Positions 41,792-52,399 of a stretch of DNA of 64,000 bases are shown piece by piece. Below the pieces are notes generated by a model. That model was not told the DNA's origin and ran no database searches. It saw only the letters and a list, made by a program, of their open reading frames with translations. How positions within the stretch are numbered: the stretch's first letter is position 1; the number at the start of each line of letters is the position of its first letter. This DNA comes from Thermomucor indicae-seudaticae (Eukaryota > Mucoromycota > Mucoromycetes > Mucorales > Lichtheimiaceae): contig JSYX01000008.1 of NCBI GenBank assembly GCA_000787465.1, positions 39,159 through 103,158 of the forward strand. Direction: 5' to 3'. Made by a program: the position numbers and the translations under genes.

Positions 41792-43515
41792 TTAAGAGAA
41801 GAGTTTCTTCTCGTAACTGTGCAAGCCGTGAACGCCACCCTCCAACTGCGCAGAAGCAGTACGCTTTTCGAAGCGCACAACACCTTCACGGACGCGCTCT
41901 TGGAAGATCTTGACGCTGGGGCAACCTATGTCCTGCAGAGAGTGCTGAAGACCAGTGATCAAGTAAGGAAGGAACTTGCGAACGGAGCCCTTATCAACAA
42001 CGTTGCCCACAACACCCTGAGCGACCTTGACCGTATCGCCTTCAGAGAAGTAACGCTTCGTCGCCGCATTGCCGCCCTTGCCACTCTTGTTCATGGCATC
42101 AATCGAACCCATACCACGGTAACGCTTCAAGCGCTGGCCTTCGTGATAAAAGTATTCACCAGGGGACTCGGTCGTACCAGCCAACAAACCGCCCATCATC
42201 ACAGCAGAAGCACCAAGAGCCAAGGCCTTAACAATGTGACCCACATTACCAATGCCACCATCGGCAATTGTGGGGACACCAAATTTACGAGCAAATTCAG
42301 ACACCTTGTAGACTGCTGTAGCCTGAGGACGACCGCAAGCCATGACCTCTTGAGTAATACAGATTGAACCAGAACCCATACCGACACGCAAACCATCAGC
42401 ACCAGCCGCAATCAGGTTAGCAGCCTGTTCACGGGTCACGACGTTGCCAGCAATCACTTCAAGGTCAGGGTAGGTCTTCTTGATCCAGCGAATCATCTCG
42501 AGCTGATAGATAGAATTGCCCTGGGACGAGTCGAGAACCACAACATCCAAGCCAGCTTCGACCAAAAGAGCAAGACGGTCCTTGTCGTCGGGACGGGTAC
42601 CGATGGCTGCACCGACCAAGAGTTGCTTTGAGTCAGGCGCCTTGGAGGCCAAGGGGTAGTTTTGGTTCTTGAGCAAATCTGAGCGGGCCAAAAGAGAGAC
42701 CAGGCAGCCATTCTCATCCACAATTGGCAGCTTGCCCTTCTTGGAGGTCTTCAGGATCTCATTGGCTTCGTCAAGCGTGATACCCTTCTTGGCCACGACC
42801 AGGTCAGTGGTCATGATGTCCTTCAAAAGCGACGAATCGTCCCGGTGGAACTGAATGTCACGAGCGGTCACAATGCCGACAAGTTTGCCGTACAGTTTTC
42901 CGGTGTCTATATAGCATTGTTGTTGGATGAGTCTTCCTGTAGTACAATTGTTTGTGTTGTATAACACCATACCAGTAATGGGAATGCCACAGAATCCGGA
43001 ACGCTCCTTGATGGCCTTCACATCAGCAACAGTGTGTTCAGGCGAAAGGACAACAGGGTCCATAATGAAACCGTTTTCAAATTTCTTGACCTTGCGGACC
43101 ATTGCGGCTTGTTCTTCGGGTGAACAGTTGTGGTGAATGATACCAATGCCACCAAGAAGCTGCAGGTACGTGGGAAAAAGGAATGTAAAGGTTCAGTTGA
43201 TCCGGTCCGTCCTAACTTTAATTATCATCATCAACTTACAGCCATGGAAATAGCCATGTCGGTCTCAGTGACAGTGTCCATGGGAGAAGACATCAAAGGT
43301 GTCTTCAGCGTAATCTTCTTTGTGATCTTGGATTCCAATGAAGCTTCATGGGCAGGGAAATCAATGTAGCCAGGAAGAATAAGGAAATCATTGTAAGTCA
43401 AGCCACCGCTCCATTGTTCATCGAGCAGTTCTTCGACAGAAAGACCATCACGGCGCTTGTAGGCATTCAAGACATCAAGAGCTTGGGCAGGATCAAGGTA
43501 TTGTTGTTCAGGCAT
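41792..43515 (-). CDS. inosine-5'-monophosphate dehydrogenase
   Basis: Catalyses NAD-dependent oxidation of IMP to XMP, the rate-limiting step of GTP synthesis. The start is [16 protein letters not shown]. The N-terminal barrel motif [14 protein letters not shown] and [12 protein letters not shown] are followed by [17 protein letters not shown]. Two CBS repeats ([39 protein letters not shown]) regulate the enzyme in the family. The catalytic loop [20 protein letters not shown] holds the nucleophilic Cys, and the flap has [10 protein letters not shown]. It ends SYEKKLFS. Two introns are visible, one before LLGGIG and one inside [10 protein letters not shown] (donor GTATGG, acceptor TATATAG). 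Paired RRPE-like sites lie 150-190 bp upstream. Confidence 0.96.
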
Positions 43516-43665
43516 GATGCAAGGTTTATTGTATGTGTAGATAGAAAGAAAAAATGTACTGAAGTAGAGGGGGCGGTTAAGCCCCCCTCCTTCCAGAGGT
43601 GCCAATGTGGCCTTCTTTTATACTTTGGCGGAATTTTGGTTACATGTGACGAGCTTTCCAGCCAA

Positions 43666-43708
43666 TGAAAAAATTTTTTCGCTCATCGCCAGAAGAAAAA
43701 TTTTTTCT
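43666..43708 (-). promoter_or_regulatory. two RRPE-like palindromes upstream of IMPDH
   Basis: TGAAAAAATTTTTT (43666-43679) and GAAAAATTTTTTCT (43695-43708) are near-identical, 29 bp apart. They match the rRNA-processing element (TGAAAAATTTT) that marks ribosome-biogenesis promoters in fungi. A CCAAT box (43662-43666) adjoins the first. Confidence 0.5.
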
Positions 43709-45962
43709 GAGTGTGGTATCGGAGGAAACTTGCCGTCAACGTGTGTTTTATACCTTCTACTTTGATGTGTGATGGGCAACAGACGATAATGGAATCGACT
43801 TATGGCATCGCTCTGGGTTTCTGATTATGGAGGCTATAAACATGTTTGAACCCCATAGTGGACTTAACCGCTTTGATTCGCATCGGATTCTGAACATCTG
43901 GCTACTTGATTATGAAATCAAGACCCTGACGTTGTAAGACTTAGTATCTGCGGGTGCGTAGTAACATTGAGCAACACAGGCTAAAGATATGCGTGTATGC
44001 CGCAATGCTGACAAATCTGCCTTACAGTACTCAATCAGTCTTCAACTGGCATTGAGTTTCAAACCTTGGTCCAATCAAATTGCTTAAACAATACGTTAAT
44101 AAAAAGAGGTGCTGCATCTTTTGAAGTTACGATTCACATTCTTGATCTTAATCTGAGCCCTGTCAGGATGCTGTTGAATTGCGTGCTGGCTGTAACATGC
44201 TCACAAAGCAGCGTTTATCCAGCAGCTTGTGTCAACACTTTCCGACAGGTCTATGAAGACCATTGCACTCTTGAAACAGCCGTGAGGGAACTAATGTGCA
44301 CAATCGGCTATACTTAAAGGATGTGATGATCGCGTCAGATACTTCTGAATTTTTTATTATTGTGACGATATATTTTGAGAGGTCTGATTCCTACAACAAG
44401 TAGCCGGCACACGTATGGTTTCCTTTGCCTCGACGTTCAAGAATATATAGCAAAATATTAACATTCAAGCTTGCAGTTGCAGGAATATGTGTCTACGTAA
44501 GAATGAATGATAATAAAGGAAGGGTCATAGTGATCATCATCAAAATATGTCTTTTAGATAATGAAAATGATATGGACATCGCCATTGTTTTAACATGGCC
44601 AAAAAGGGAAAACGCTTTGGTGGTTGGGGTGCAAATGTGGTAGTTTGATAGTCTTGACGGTAGGACGTACTTTTGAAGCTATGCAACAGCAGGTTGATCT
44701 TCGTAAGCGGTCTTCCTCATGGTTGATGGATGGACGTTCAAGTTGACCCGTTCCCAAAACATACAGTGCAAAGCAACTCTGTAAGCTGAATATAACCAAA
44801 GTTCAAAGTGAAGTCCGCATTAAAGATCTTTCTCTGCAATGGCCTTTGCAGCTTTCACGGGGATACTTCCTCGAAACAAGTGCTTGTTTGTCGCCAAATC
44901 CGAGTTCTATACCATGGTATCTGAAGGCCGGTAGCCTATTCGATTGGACAGACAAAACCAAGTTTCTGCTGTACTCCGGGTTTGTAGTGGCGATGTCAGA
45001 GTGCTTCGCAACGGTCATGTTGTCGATGTGCTTCGTTTAAATAACAACGGGGACAGCAGGCACCGTCGATCCTATTTGACTAACAAAGTTTGTTATTAAA
45101 AGAAAACATGATCTTTTTCCCATATAGATGGTGGCTGTCGACTTCAGGGGGGTCTTCGGACAACTTTGCCGCTTTACTCTGTTCCCCAATTTACCAAATG
45201 CTGTGATTGCCCATCAGTAGCACCTCGCTTCAGCGAGCTGCGATTATTCGGTGACGAGACAATGGATATCTAATGGATGCCCGTGATACAAAGCTGATAC
45301 ATGTACATTTGTACCGCGCACGCTGAGAAAGAGAGCTTGTCCGGAAGGAGATAGAAAGACTAAATGTTCGAAGCGAGGCTTCCAGACGCGGACTGAATAG
45401 CCTGCAGTCAAAAACGTAAACTGTGCTGGATGGTGCAAAAGTTCGCGCGAGCTGATTGAGAGAGGCCACAAAGTGAGTATGGGTTATAAATCCCCCTGAG
45501 CTCAAAAGAGTCCTTGTCCTTGTCAAAAGATCTCTGACTAGCGCAAGTCATTGGGAAAAACTTAGGGGAGCATTTGCCAATAGGCAGCCACCAACCATTG
45601 TCCCTGGTCCTGAGAATTCCCGTCAGATGATCCAACCTCCCTATCCATAACTACCGTTTTGGAACCAAACCCCCTTTTAATACCCCTGGGCGCACACACA
45701 GGCCGCATACCTGCGGCAAGGAGATCCACGTCACGCATACAAAGATGCAAAGAACAGTTTTGCCTTCTTGTTAGTCACTCCGGAGAGGAGGTTACTACTT
45801 TCCAGATCTGTGTTATTTATTCTCGTGTGAAAGAGGAACTCTCTTTAACAAACTTTACTTTTTCTTTCATTCTCTCCTGTTTTCCCTTATCCTCTCCATT
45901 TAAATACATCACTGTTTCTGGGGAAACTTGTCGTTCTTTTCTTTCCTCATTGTCTATCATAT
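43709..45962. other. 2.3 kb unexplained region between IMPDH and PAK-like kinase
   Basis: No gene model is supported. Protein-like stretches occur: plus strand 44596-44636 reads MAKKGKRFGGWGAN and then, past a TAG, FEAMQQQVDLRKRSSSWLMD; plus strand 44785-45035 is open for 80 codons or more; minus strand 45471-45244 reads TAGYSVRVWKPRFEHLVFLS. None joins into a chain I trust. They may be remnants of one or more decayed genes. Confidence 0.4.
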
Positions 45963-47650
45963 CATGCCTCCTACTATCCTTCACAAATCAATTTCGGCCT
46001 CAGGCTCATTCGCGCGCACAACGAAATCTCGTAATAACCTATCCAGACCATCTTTCAGCAACCCCACTGCGGCAACAATGAGGCGCCGGTCCGCTTGCTC
46101 GTCTATCGCAGCCAATAGCCATCATGTCAAGGTTTTTTCGCACATTAAATGCAAAAGGTGCTAATCTCTTTTGGCTCATATTCTTGGCGATCCCTATAGA
46201 GCATATGGCGATCGCCAGGGCATTACGAAGCACCTGATATTCTTGGACGAGCGTATCTAAAACCAGAACTTCCCACTTCATTCGATTTGCGACCATCTGA
46301 TCCCTCCAAACATGTATCTAATGTACGTGCATATGACATATTTAAGCTTTTTCCCTTTGTCTCTCATCAAGTACATTGGCGCTTCCTTTCCACTGACAGC
46401 GACCGTGGTATCCACCAAATCCCTTTTATGAAATTCCTCAGCTTCCACCATTGGAGCGCAAACAACAGAGCGAATTTGAAAGGAAATTGCGCAAAGTGCT
46501 TCCTAAACTTCGGATATCAACGTCAGACCCAAGGAGACGATACGATCAGTTCCAAGAGATCGGCACAGGGTATGACAACGGTCGTCCAGCTGTTTTCTGT
46601 GCGACGCACCTGACTCTTCTTGGTCTTCTTTATAATATTTAGAGTAAATGGAGCAGTGATCAGTGCTTGTTATCGAAAGAAACCTACCATCCATGTAGCC
46701 ATCAAACGATGTGTTCTCCACAACGACCCAGCTTACAGAACAGCCATTCTTCGTGAACTGCGAATCATGGCGACGCGACATCCAAATCTTATCCGACTAC
46801 GCGAAGTAGTTATTTGGCACGACGACCTGTGGATGACAATGGACTTGATGCATTGCTCGGTCTTTACTGTGCTCTGTCAATGCGGCATCCCCGAAAACCA
46901 CGCAGTCTATATTACTTGTGAAACACTGAAAGCGCTCATCTATCTCCATGGCATGGGATATCTTCACCGTGATGTCAAGTGCGAGAACCTTTTGCTAGGT
47001 CCTGATGGACAAGTCAAGCTGGGTATGTGAAGTTTACTTCTTCTCCGTTGTTGAAGGAAGGAGGCTAAACCTTTCTCTCTATTTACTTACTAGCTGACTT
47101 CGGTTTATCTGCACCTATCAAACGACAGAACCGAGAACGCTTGGGAACTAGTAAATGGTAAGGGAAATCCTTTCATCCCCGATTAGAATCGACAACTCAG
47201 AATCTTTGTGAAAAAGGATGGCTCCAGAACTTATTCGGGAAGAAGTGTACAACGAGAGTATCGATATGTGGTCGTTGGGTATCACCATTATTGAAATGAC
47301 GGACCGAGTACCTCCTCACTATCTCATCAAGAACGAAGACGAATTGTTTGATATCATTACGACTCAACCTGGACCAACATTCACTTATAGCTACCCATCC
47401 ATCTACATGCGAGGTCTGGTGGCGTGGCTGCTGGATGAAAATCCTCGTTCTAGACCGAGTGCACAGGATGTACTCCTGGTAAGTAAATCTTTCTCTCCTT
47501 TTGTTACTTGATAGACGCACTCTTCCTTCCAACGACTCATCCCCAACATACACACAGGAACTTGAAATGCACATCAATACTCGTTTGCTGCCTTGTTCGT
47601 CAGCAGCTGAACTGGCACGTTTTCTGAAACAAGTGCTTCCCATCGAATAA
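45963..47650 (+). CDS. PAK/STE20-like serine/threonine kinase
   Basis: Signalling kinase of the STE20 group. The N terminus (MPPTILHKSISASGSF) is basic, Ser-rich and about 150 residues long. I see no CRIB, PH or other regulatory domain in it. LPPLERKQQSEFERKLRKVL leads to DPRRRYDQFQEIGTG, typical of the PAK kinase entry. Kinase motifs: GTGVNGAV (P-loop), VAIKRC, ILRELRIMATRHPNLIRL, YLHRDVKCENLLL, LADFGLSAPI, LGTSKWMAPELI, IDMWSLGITIIEM. It ends RFLKQVLPIE. Splice junctions at CAA|GTACAT...CTCAG|CTT (46370-46441) and GGCACAGG|GTATGA...TTTAG (near 46567-46640) are supported; the first intron (about 46129-46200) is uncertain. It is divergent from IMPDH. Confidence 0.85.
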
Positions 47651-48161
47651 TCTCTCTCCGCCCGTATTAACACATCCCCACGTTCTTGTATTCATGTAAT
47701 GGCTTCACTTGACAAACAAACTGTCATGCTTGCACTCTACTATCATTTTATTGCTATCATTAAAACCAACAGTTGCAAATCACTCAGATATAGCACAATC
47801 ATAGCCTCTGGGAGGGGTGATATTCTGTGATCATGCACATCAGACTGCTAAGATGGGTAAGGAGGATTGACAGAACGGCAGAACCTTATTGACGAGGCTG
47901 CAGAAGCACGAGTGCCTTCGTGAGCAAAGCTAGCTTCCTTGTTCTCACATCACACACAGACGTTTGGAGACAGAGACAGAAAAGGAGTATCAACAACAGA
48001 AACGCTCCCTGGTTTGCGACATGGGCTCCCTTGCTACAGTATTGTATGCCAGGCCATGAACTTTTCTCATTACGGAATGTAATAAGTGAAAAAAAATGTA
48101 CAGTCGTAAATAGTATTACTAATTTACAAGGTAAAAGAGGACGTATCTGCATACAAAGAAG
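47651..48161. other. convergent intergenic region, kinase / Zn2Cys6 factor
   Basis: 0.5 kb holding the 3' flanks of two convergent genes. AT-rich; nothing else recognised. Confidence 0.6.
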
Positions 48162-50462
48162 TTAGATGAACTGGAATGTCGTCGAAGAAGAAAGAAATCT
48201 TCGACAGTGATCAGGTGGTATTCTGGGGATAACAGGTGTCTTGATGTTGGGGATCCGATGATGCGTTGCAATAGGATTAAGCGGTGTACTACTAGGTGCT
48301 TGTTCTGGTCGCGAATGCTTAATGGCCGAGATCATGGCAGCCGACGGTGACTGATATGGAAATGCGGTGCGTAAGACTGAAGTTGCTTCCATGCAAAGAC
48401 GACTGGACGAGATGTTTTGAAAATAGACATCTCTAGGATTGACCCAGATACTAGTGGTACCCTTCTTGTTGTTGTATCTTCGAGGATCGCCGGGGACCGC
48501 TGCTGCTGGTGTGTTTGGCTCTTGCAATTTTATGCGTGGAGTTCTAATAGGTCGAGGTCTTGAGGAAACGCCCATCCGGTCGTCGTTGTTGTCGTCACAT
48601 CGTTGCTGCTGTTGTCGACAAGCCATTGGTTCGAGCAAAAGAGGACCTTCATAAGGCCCACGGGGAGGTTGTTTTAGGTCTCGCTGATTCGTAGTGGTAG
48701 TAGTAGTAGTAGCGGGCCAAATTACAGACTGTGATGCTTGTAACGCTATGGAATCTATATCCTCATCGTTCAGCATCGCTCCTGATGGACTATCTGGAGG
48801 ATAGGCAATATCCGCGGATGCTGGTGACATTGGCGATGATGAAGACTTATTATTGCTGTTATCGACCGCAATAGGTTGGGGGGTTTCCGGAATTATGGTT
48901 TGAAGCGGTCCTCCTCGATCTTGCGCCAGGATTCCAGTATGACTCGTCGATGAGGATGTCTCAGATTGTAACTATAGACCCTACTCAGCAAGAAGACAGC
49001 ACAAAGATCTGCTGGCCAACTCATCACTTACCATGGAAAATAGACCTGAAGACGTAGCCAAGGACGAGGGAATACCATCCTGCTCCAAAAGCTTTGTCAT
49101 TGAAGTAGCAGTAAAGTCCCTTGAGTGAAACAAAGATGCTTCTTCTTGAATGACATGGTCCTCAAGCCTTGATTGGCCACATGTAAACATAGTAGTAGTA
49201 GTAGTATTAGGCTCGTGCCCGAGCGCAGTAGCACGTAAGCTGTTGGTGGTCGCGACCGAGACTGGTTGTCGTTGACAAGGTGGCAGCTGGTCTGTTGTTG
49301 CCACGCAAACAATGTAAAGATTACCGAGTGACGATGGCTGAAACAAATCAGCACCCAGTCCTCCACCTAAATAGAATCTGGCGTCCAAAACAAGATGAGA
49401 CCCATTGGCTGTCCTGAAAGCGATATTCTTCCTGAGAGTCTGTGATCCATTGGCGATACTGAGAAGTCGTGAAGGACAAGTGGTCGCAAAGCATTCGGCT
49501 GTTGTGCGCTGTGTCGGCGGTATTGTCAGCTTATTATTATTGCCTGACCGCTGTGATAGCGAAGACGATGGCAAGGGCTGATGCATATTATTGGCATTGT
49601 CCAATAAGCTTCTGTGCATCTGAGCAAGTTGATCAGCGTAGTCGGAATGAATAAAATCGTACAATGAGCGGTGAGCGAATTCATGTGGGTAAATGCCAAG
49701 AATATCAAGCGATTCGTCCGAGACCCGAGCACAACACAGTTCCATGGAAAGAAAGATCTTTTGAGAAAGAAATTATAAGCTTTTCAACCTGAAGGAGGAA
49801 TTCGTGTTGTATAACAAGAACTCACCGTCATCATGCATTTGTTTTCTTGCAGATCAATGGCAGGTCGATTTCCCGGAGGACACGTCATGGAAAAGCAAGA
49901 ACGTACAAGTCCAGGCGGTAAAACAGACGGTAACGCATAAACATCGGCGGCGGCGGCTGGTGGTGGCGGTGGAAGAGGTCTCAAATCATCCACGCTTGGT
50001 GATGGCCGGGTTGCTTGGTCTCGACGACGGGGCCGGCCCCTCTTCTTGTGTTGCACGTCGAAGCATGTATCTTCTCGACCAGATTGTAGACATCGCTTGC
50101 AAGGTCTTGATACTATCTCAATGTCTCTTTAGCTATATTTCCCTTCTGGCATAGCAGGCAATTGCACACACCATCGCAGGCCAAATGGGCTTTCTGACAG
50201 TTCGACTTTTATTAAATTTGTGTGAGCGATAATCTTTTTTCTCTGGAAATGGAGAGCCACTACTGTCTGAACGCACTCAGCTTACACATGCTGCAAGTAC
50301 ATGGGATTTCGTTGGTCGTTTCTTTGGAATGGTTGAGGATGAACTATTGCTTGCTGAAGTGGGTTGCATAGCATCTGTGACCGATCGTTCTTTGGCTTGA
50401 TCAGTTCCTAATGACGGAGACATTGGCGACGGTAAAGAAAACGGTCGAATGGAGAACTCCAT
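48162..50462 (-). CDS. Zn2Cys6-PAS transcription factor (ERT1/gluconeogenesis-activator type)
   Basis: Nuclear regulator. The chosen start reads MEFSIRPFSLPSPMSPSLG. The zinc cluster is assembled over three exons: SHVLAAC, then SNCQKAHLACD, then VSRPCKRCLQSGREDTC, followed by the basic HKKRGRPRRRD. All six cysteines are present. A Pro/Ala-rich linker leads to a PAS-like domain: LSMELCCARVSDESLDILGI, YPHEFAHRSLYDFIHSDYAD, and later FRTANGSHLVLDARFYLGGG. The order cluster-GRP-PAS is that of the ERT1/AcuK-AcuM family, which controls gluconeogenic and non-fermentable carbon genes in ascomycetes; the target genes here are unknown. The tail has homopolymeric Thr runs encoded by GTA/TAG trinucleotide repeats (48700-48715 and 49190-49206). 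A possible 5' UTR intron ends TTTACTAG just before the ATG. Confidence 0.85.
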
Positions 50463-52399
50463 AAGATCTAGTAAAATGAGAGAGAAAAGATGGAGCAAAA
50501 GGTTAACGTTACAAAATTTATCCAACTGTGCCTGTGTCACAATAGCTCCGCGCTCTTAGGCGCGCCACTCGGAGGATTATCGGGATTTAGGAGAATTTAC
50601 CCTGGTTTACTTTTTAGGAAAAAGGAGGATATTCTCACGGGATCAGCACGCCCCGTCCCCACACAAAAGATGTGGGGGATCAGATTCTGACATTACATAA
50701 TCGACGCAAATCTGCATGACGCTTCACTGTCCTACTTGGAGAAACGGTGCAAAAGGTACGCGCTTCAAAAAGACCCTTTAACAAGTATATGCTTGGTTCC
50801 TGTTTACAAGTAAGGCTTGGCGTGACAAAGACCAAGTGGTTCTACAATTCATTTGACCACAGTGAAAGACCGTTTTGCAACGTAGTTCTAATAAAAGACA
50901 ATTTCCATGTGAAGCATGCTCAAAGAAGTCTGCACAATCGGTAAAGTTGGAGTCGACTTTATGGCATTCATATCCATTCATCGTCGCTTTTACGATCATT
51001 GCACCCAGTGCCGCGGCTTAGACATCTTCCCACATGGACACACAGGAACTACAAGTCTGTTTGATTCTCGCTTTACCATAAATAGAAACGAAAACGCAAG
51101 TAGCGGATAGAATATGGAGTAAACATGGAGAAGTAGTTTGTAGTCACCTCCCGGAATCCGTACCAAATGTTCGCAAGCGCTAGAATGAGTCTATTCTCCA
51201 CAAATAGCTTTGCAACCAGGCAAAACCATGCACAAGTACAAAACGCGGCTCGACGTTGACTCGCAATACCGCGGTGTTGAATTAAGTGAAGTTGAACTTA
51301 TGAACGACATAATGGGCATACATTGCTTATGGGTACAAGTATAGCGATCGGTAGGACATTGTTAGTAATATGAATCCATGGGAGAACGGGAACAGTTTAT
51401 ATTTCTCAATTTAGCATTGGTTTAATCAGACAACAAGTCCTAATGTTCGTTTTTCTTAAAGCTCTGAACCTTCGTACAGTCCATGCATTCATCCTTAATG
51501 CTGCTTAATTCAATTACAAGCAATTGAAACGTACCCTCCCGGTTATCAGTTTCCTTGATAATATGTGACCATTTCACTCTACTATTGTTTCGTTCCACTA
51601 GGGTAACGTACATATGACAATGCAGCTCTTGTGTACCCTGAAATGCATGGCCGGTACGAGACGGAATGCTGGTAAACGAGGTAAGTTATATACTACGGTA
51701 AGTTTCCTTTCTGAGCAATGCTTTCCACCCATATATAGCAGTTTTTGCATTGGATTTTGTGACGGCAATACTCGCAGCCATGTGTGACGCGATGTCGATG
51801 CACTTACCTACATATTATAGATTTCACATTGCTAAACCCTCAACCCTAAAACCCTTTATAGTCCTTGACACTGCGGTAAATTGATTTAAGGTCACTACAA
51901 TTTCTTTTTGAATACAATATGAGGGATCTAGCTTCTATTCTGGCTGACGTGAGGAAGACCTTGAGTAAGGGCATCGAAGGCTTATTCATTGCAAACTTGG
52001 CGCCACTCGGACAAGTACTGTTTGACGGTTGGAACTTTACCGGAAACGAGCCTCATAGATAAATCTTTTCCAAGCAACGACGGTGGTGATCACCGGAAAA
52101 GAACGCGAGCTGTCGGAGAGCATTACATCAATTGAGACGAGGTGTCACATCTGGATATCCGATACACAAGGTCATTGATTCTACTTGCGCTAATAAACAA
52201 CCAGCACAAGGCTTGTTTTCTCGCAATGCTAATTCCTTTCTTTTCAATCTATTCATTGCTTCAGATAAAGGTATGTGCGGCCACTGCATGCGCCCTTGCC
52301 AACTTCTGAAACTTAAAAATTTTCAGAAAGCGACCAACGATCCACAACTTGATCGGAACGCGCTTCCTGTCAGACGCGTCCGCTAATAGATTCTGCAGA
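50463..52399. other. 1.9 kb divergent region with a telobox-like motif
   Basis: No gene recognised. A small plus-strand ORF (51919-52062, 47 codons starting MRDLASILADVRKTLSKGIE) has protein-like composition but no neighbour or motif to support it. CTAAACCCTCAACCCTAAAA at 51832-51851 is listed separately. Otherwise AT-rich. Confidence 0.45.
51831..51855. repeat. telobox-like (CCCTAA-type) motif
   Basis: Three imperfect CCCTAA-like units, GCTAAACCCT-CAACCCTAAA-ACCCT, resemble a short interstitial telomeric repeat or a telobox bound by Myb-type factors. It is too short to mark a chromosome end. Confidence 0.4.

Noticed and set aside
42199..42723. Alternative frames on both strands over IMPDH (for example 41819-42367 plus)
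   Set aside because: The IMPDH frame has every family motif; the others are shadows of a codon-biased highly expressed gene.
45224..45237. CTCGCTTCAGCGAG hairpin considered as part of a tRNA or ncRNA
   Set aside because: A 5-bp stem with a 4-nt loop is common by chance; no cloverleaf or conserved box around it.
45659..46081. 140-codon plus-strand frame starting MEPNPLLIPLGAHTGRIPAA before the kinase
   Set aside because: It overlaps the kinase start in another frame, has no motif, and would need its own promoter inside the kinase 5' region.
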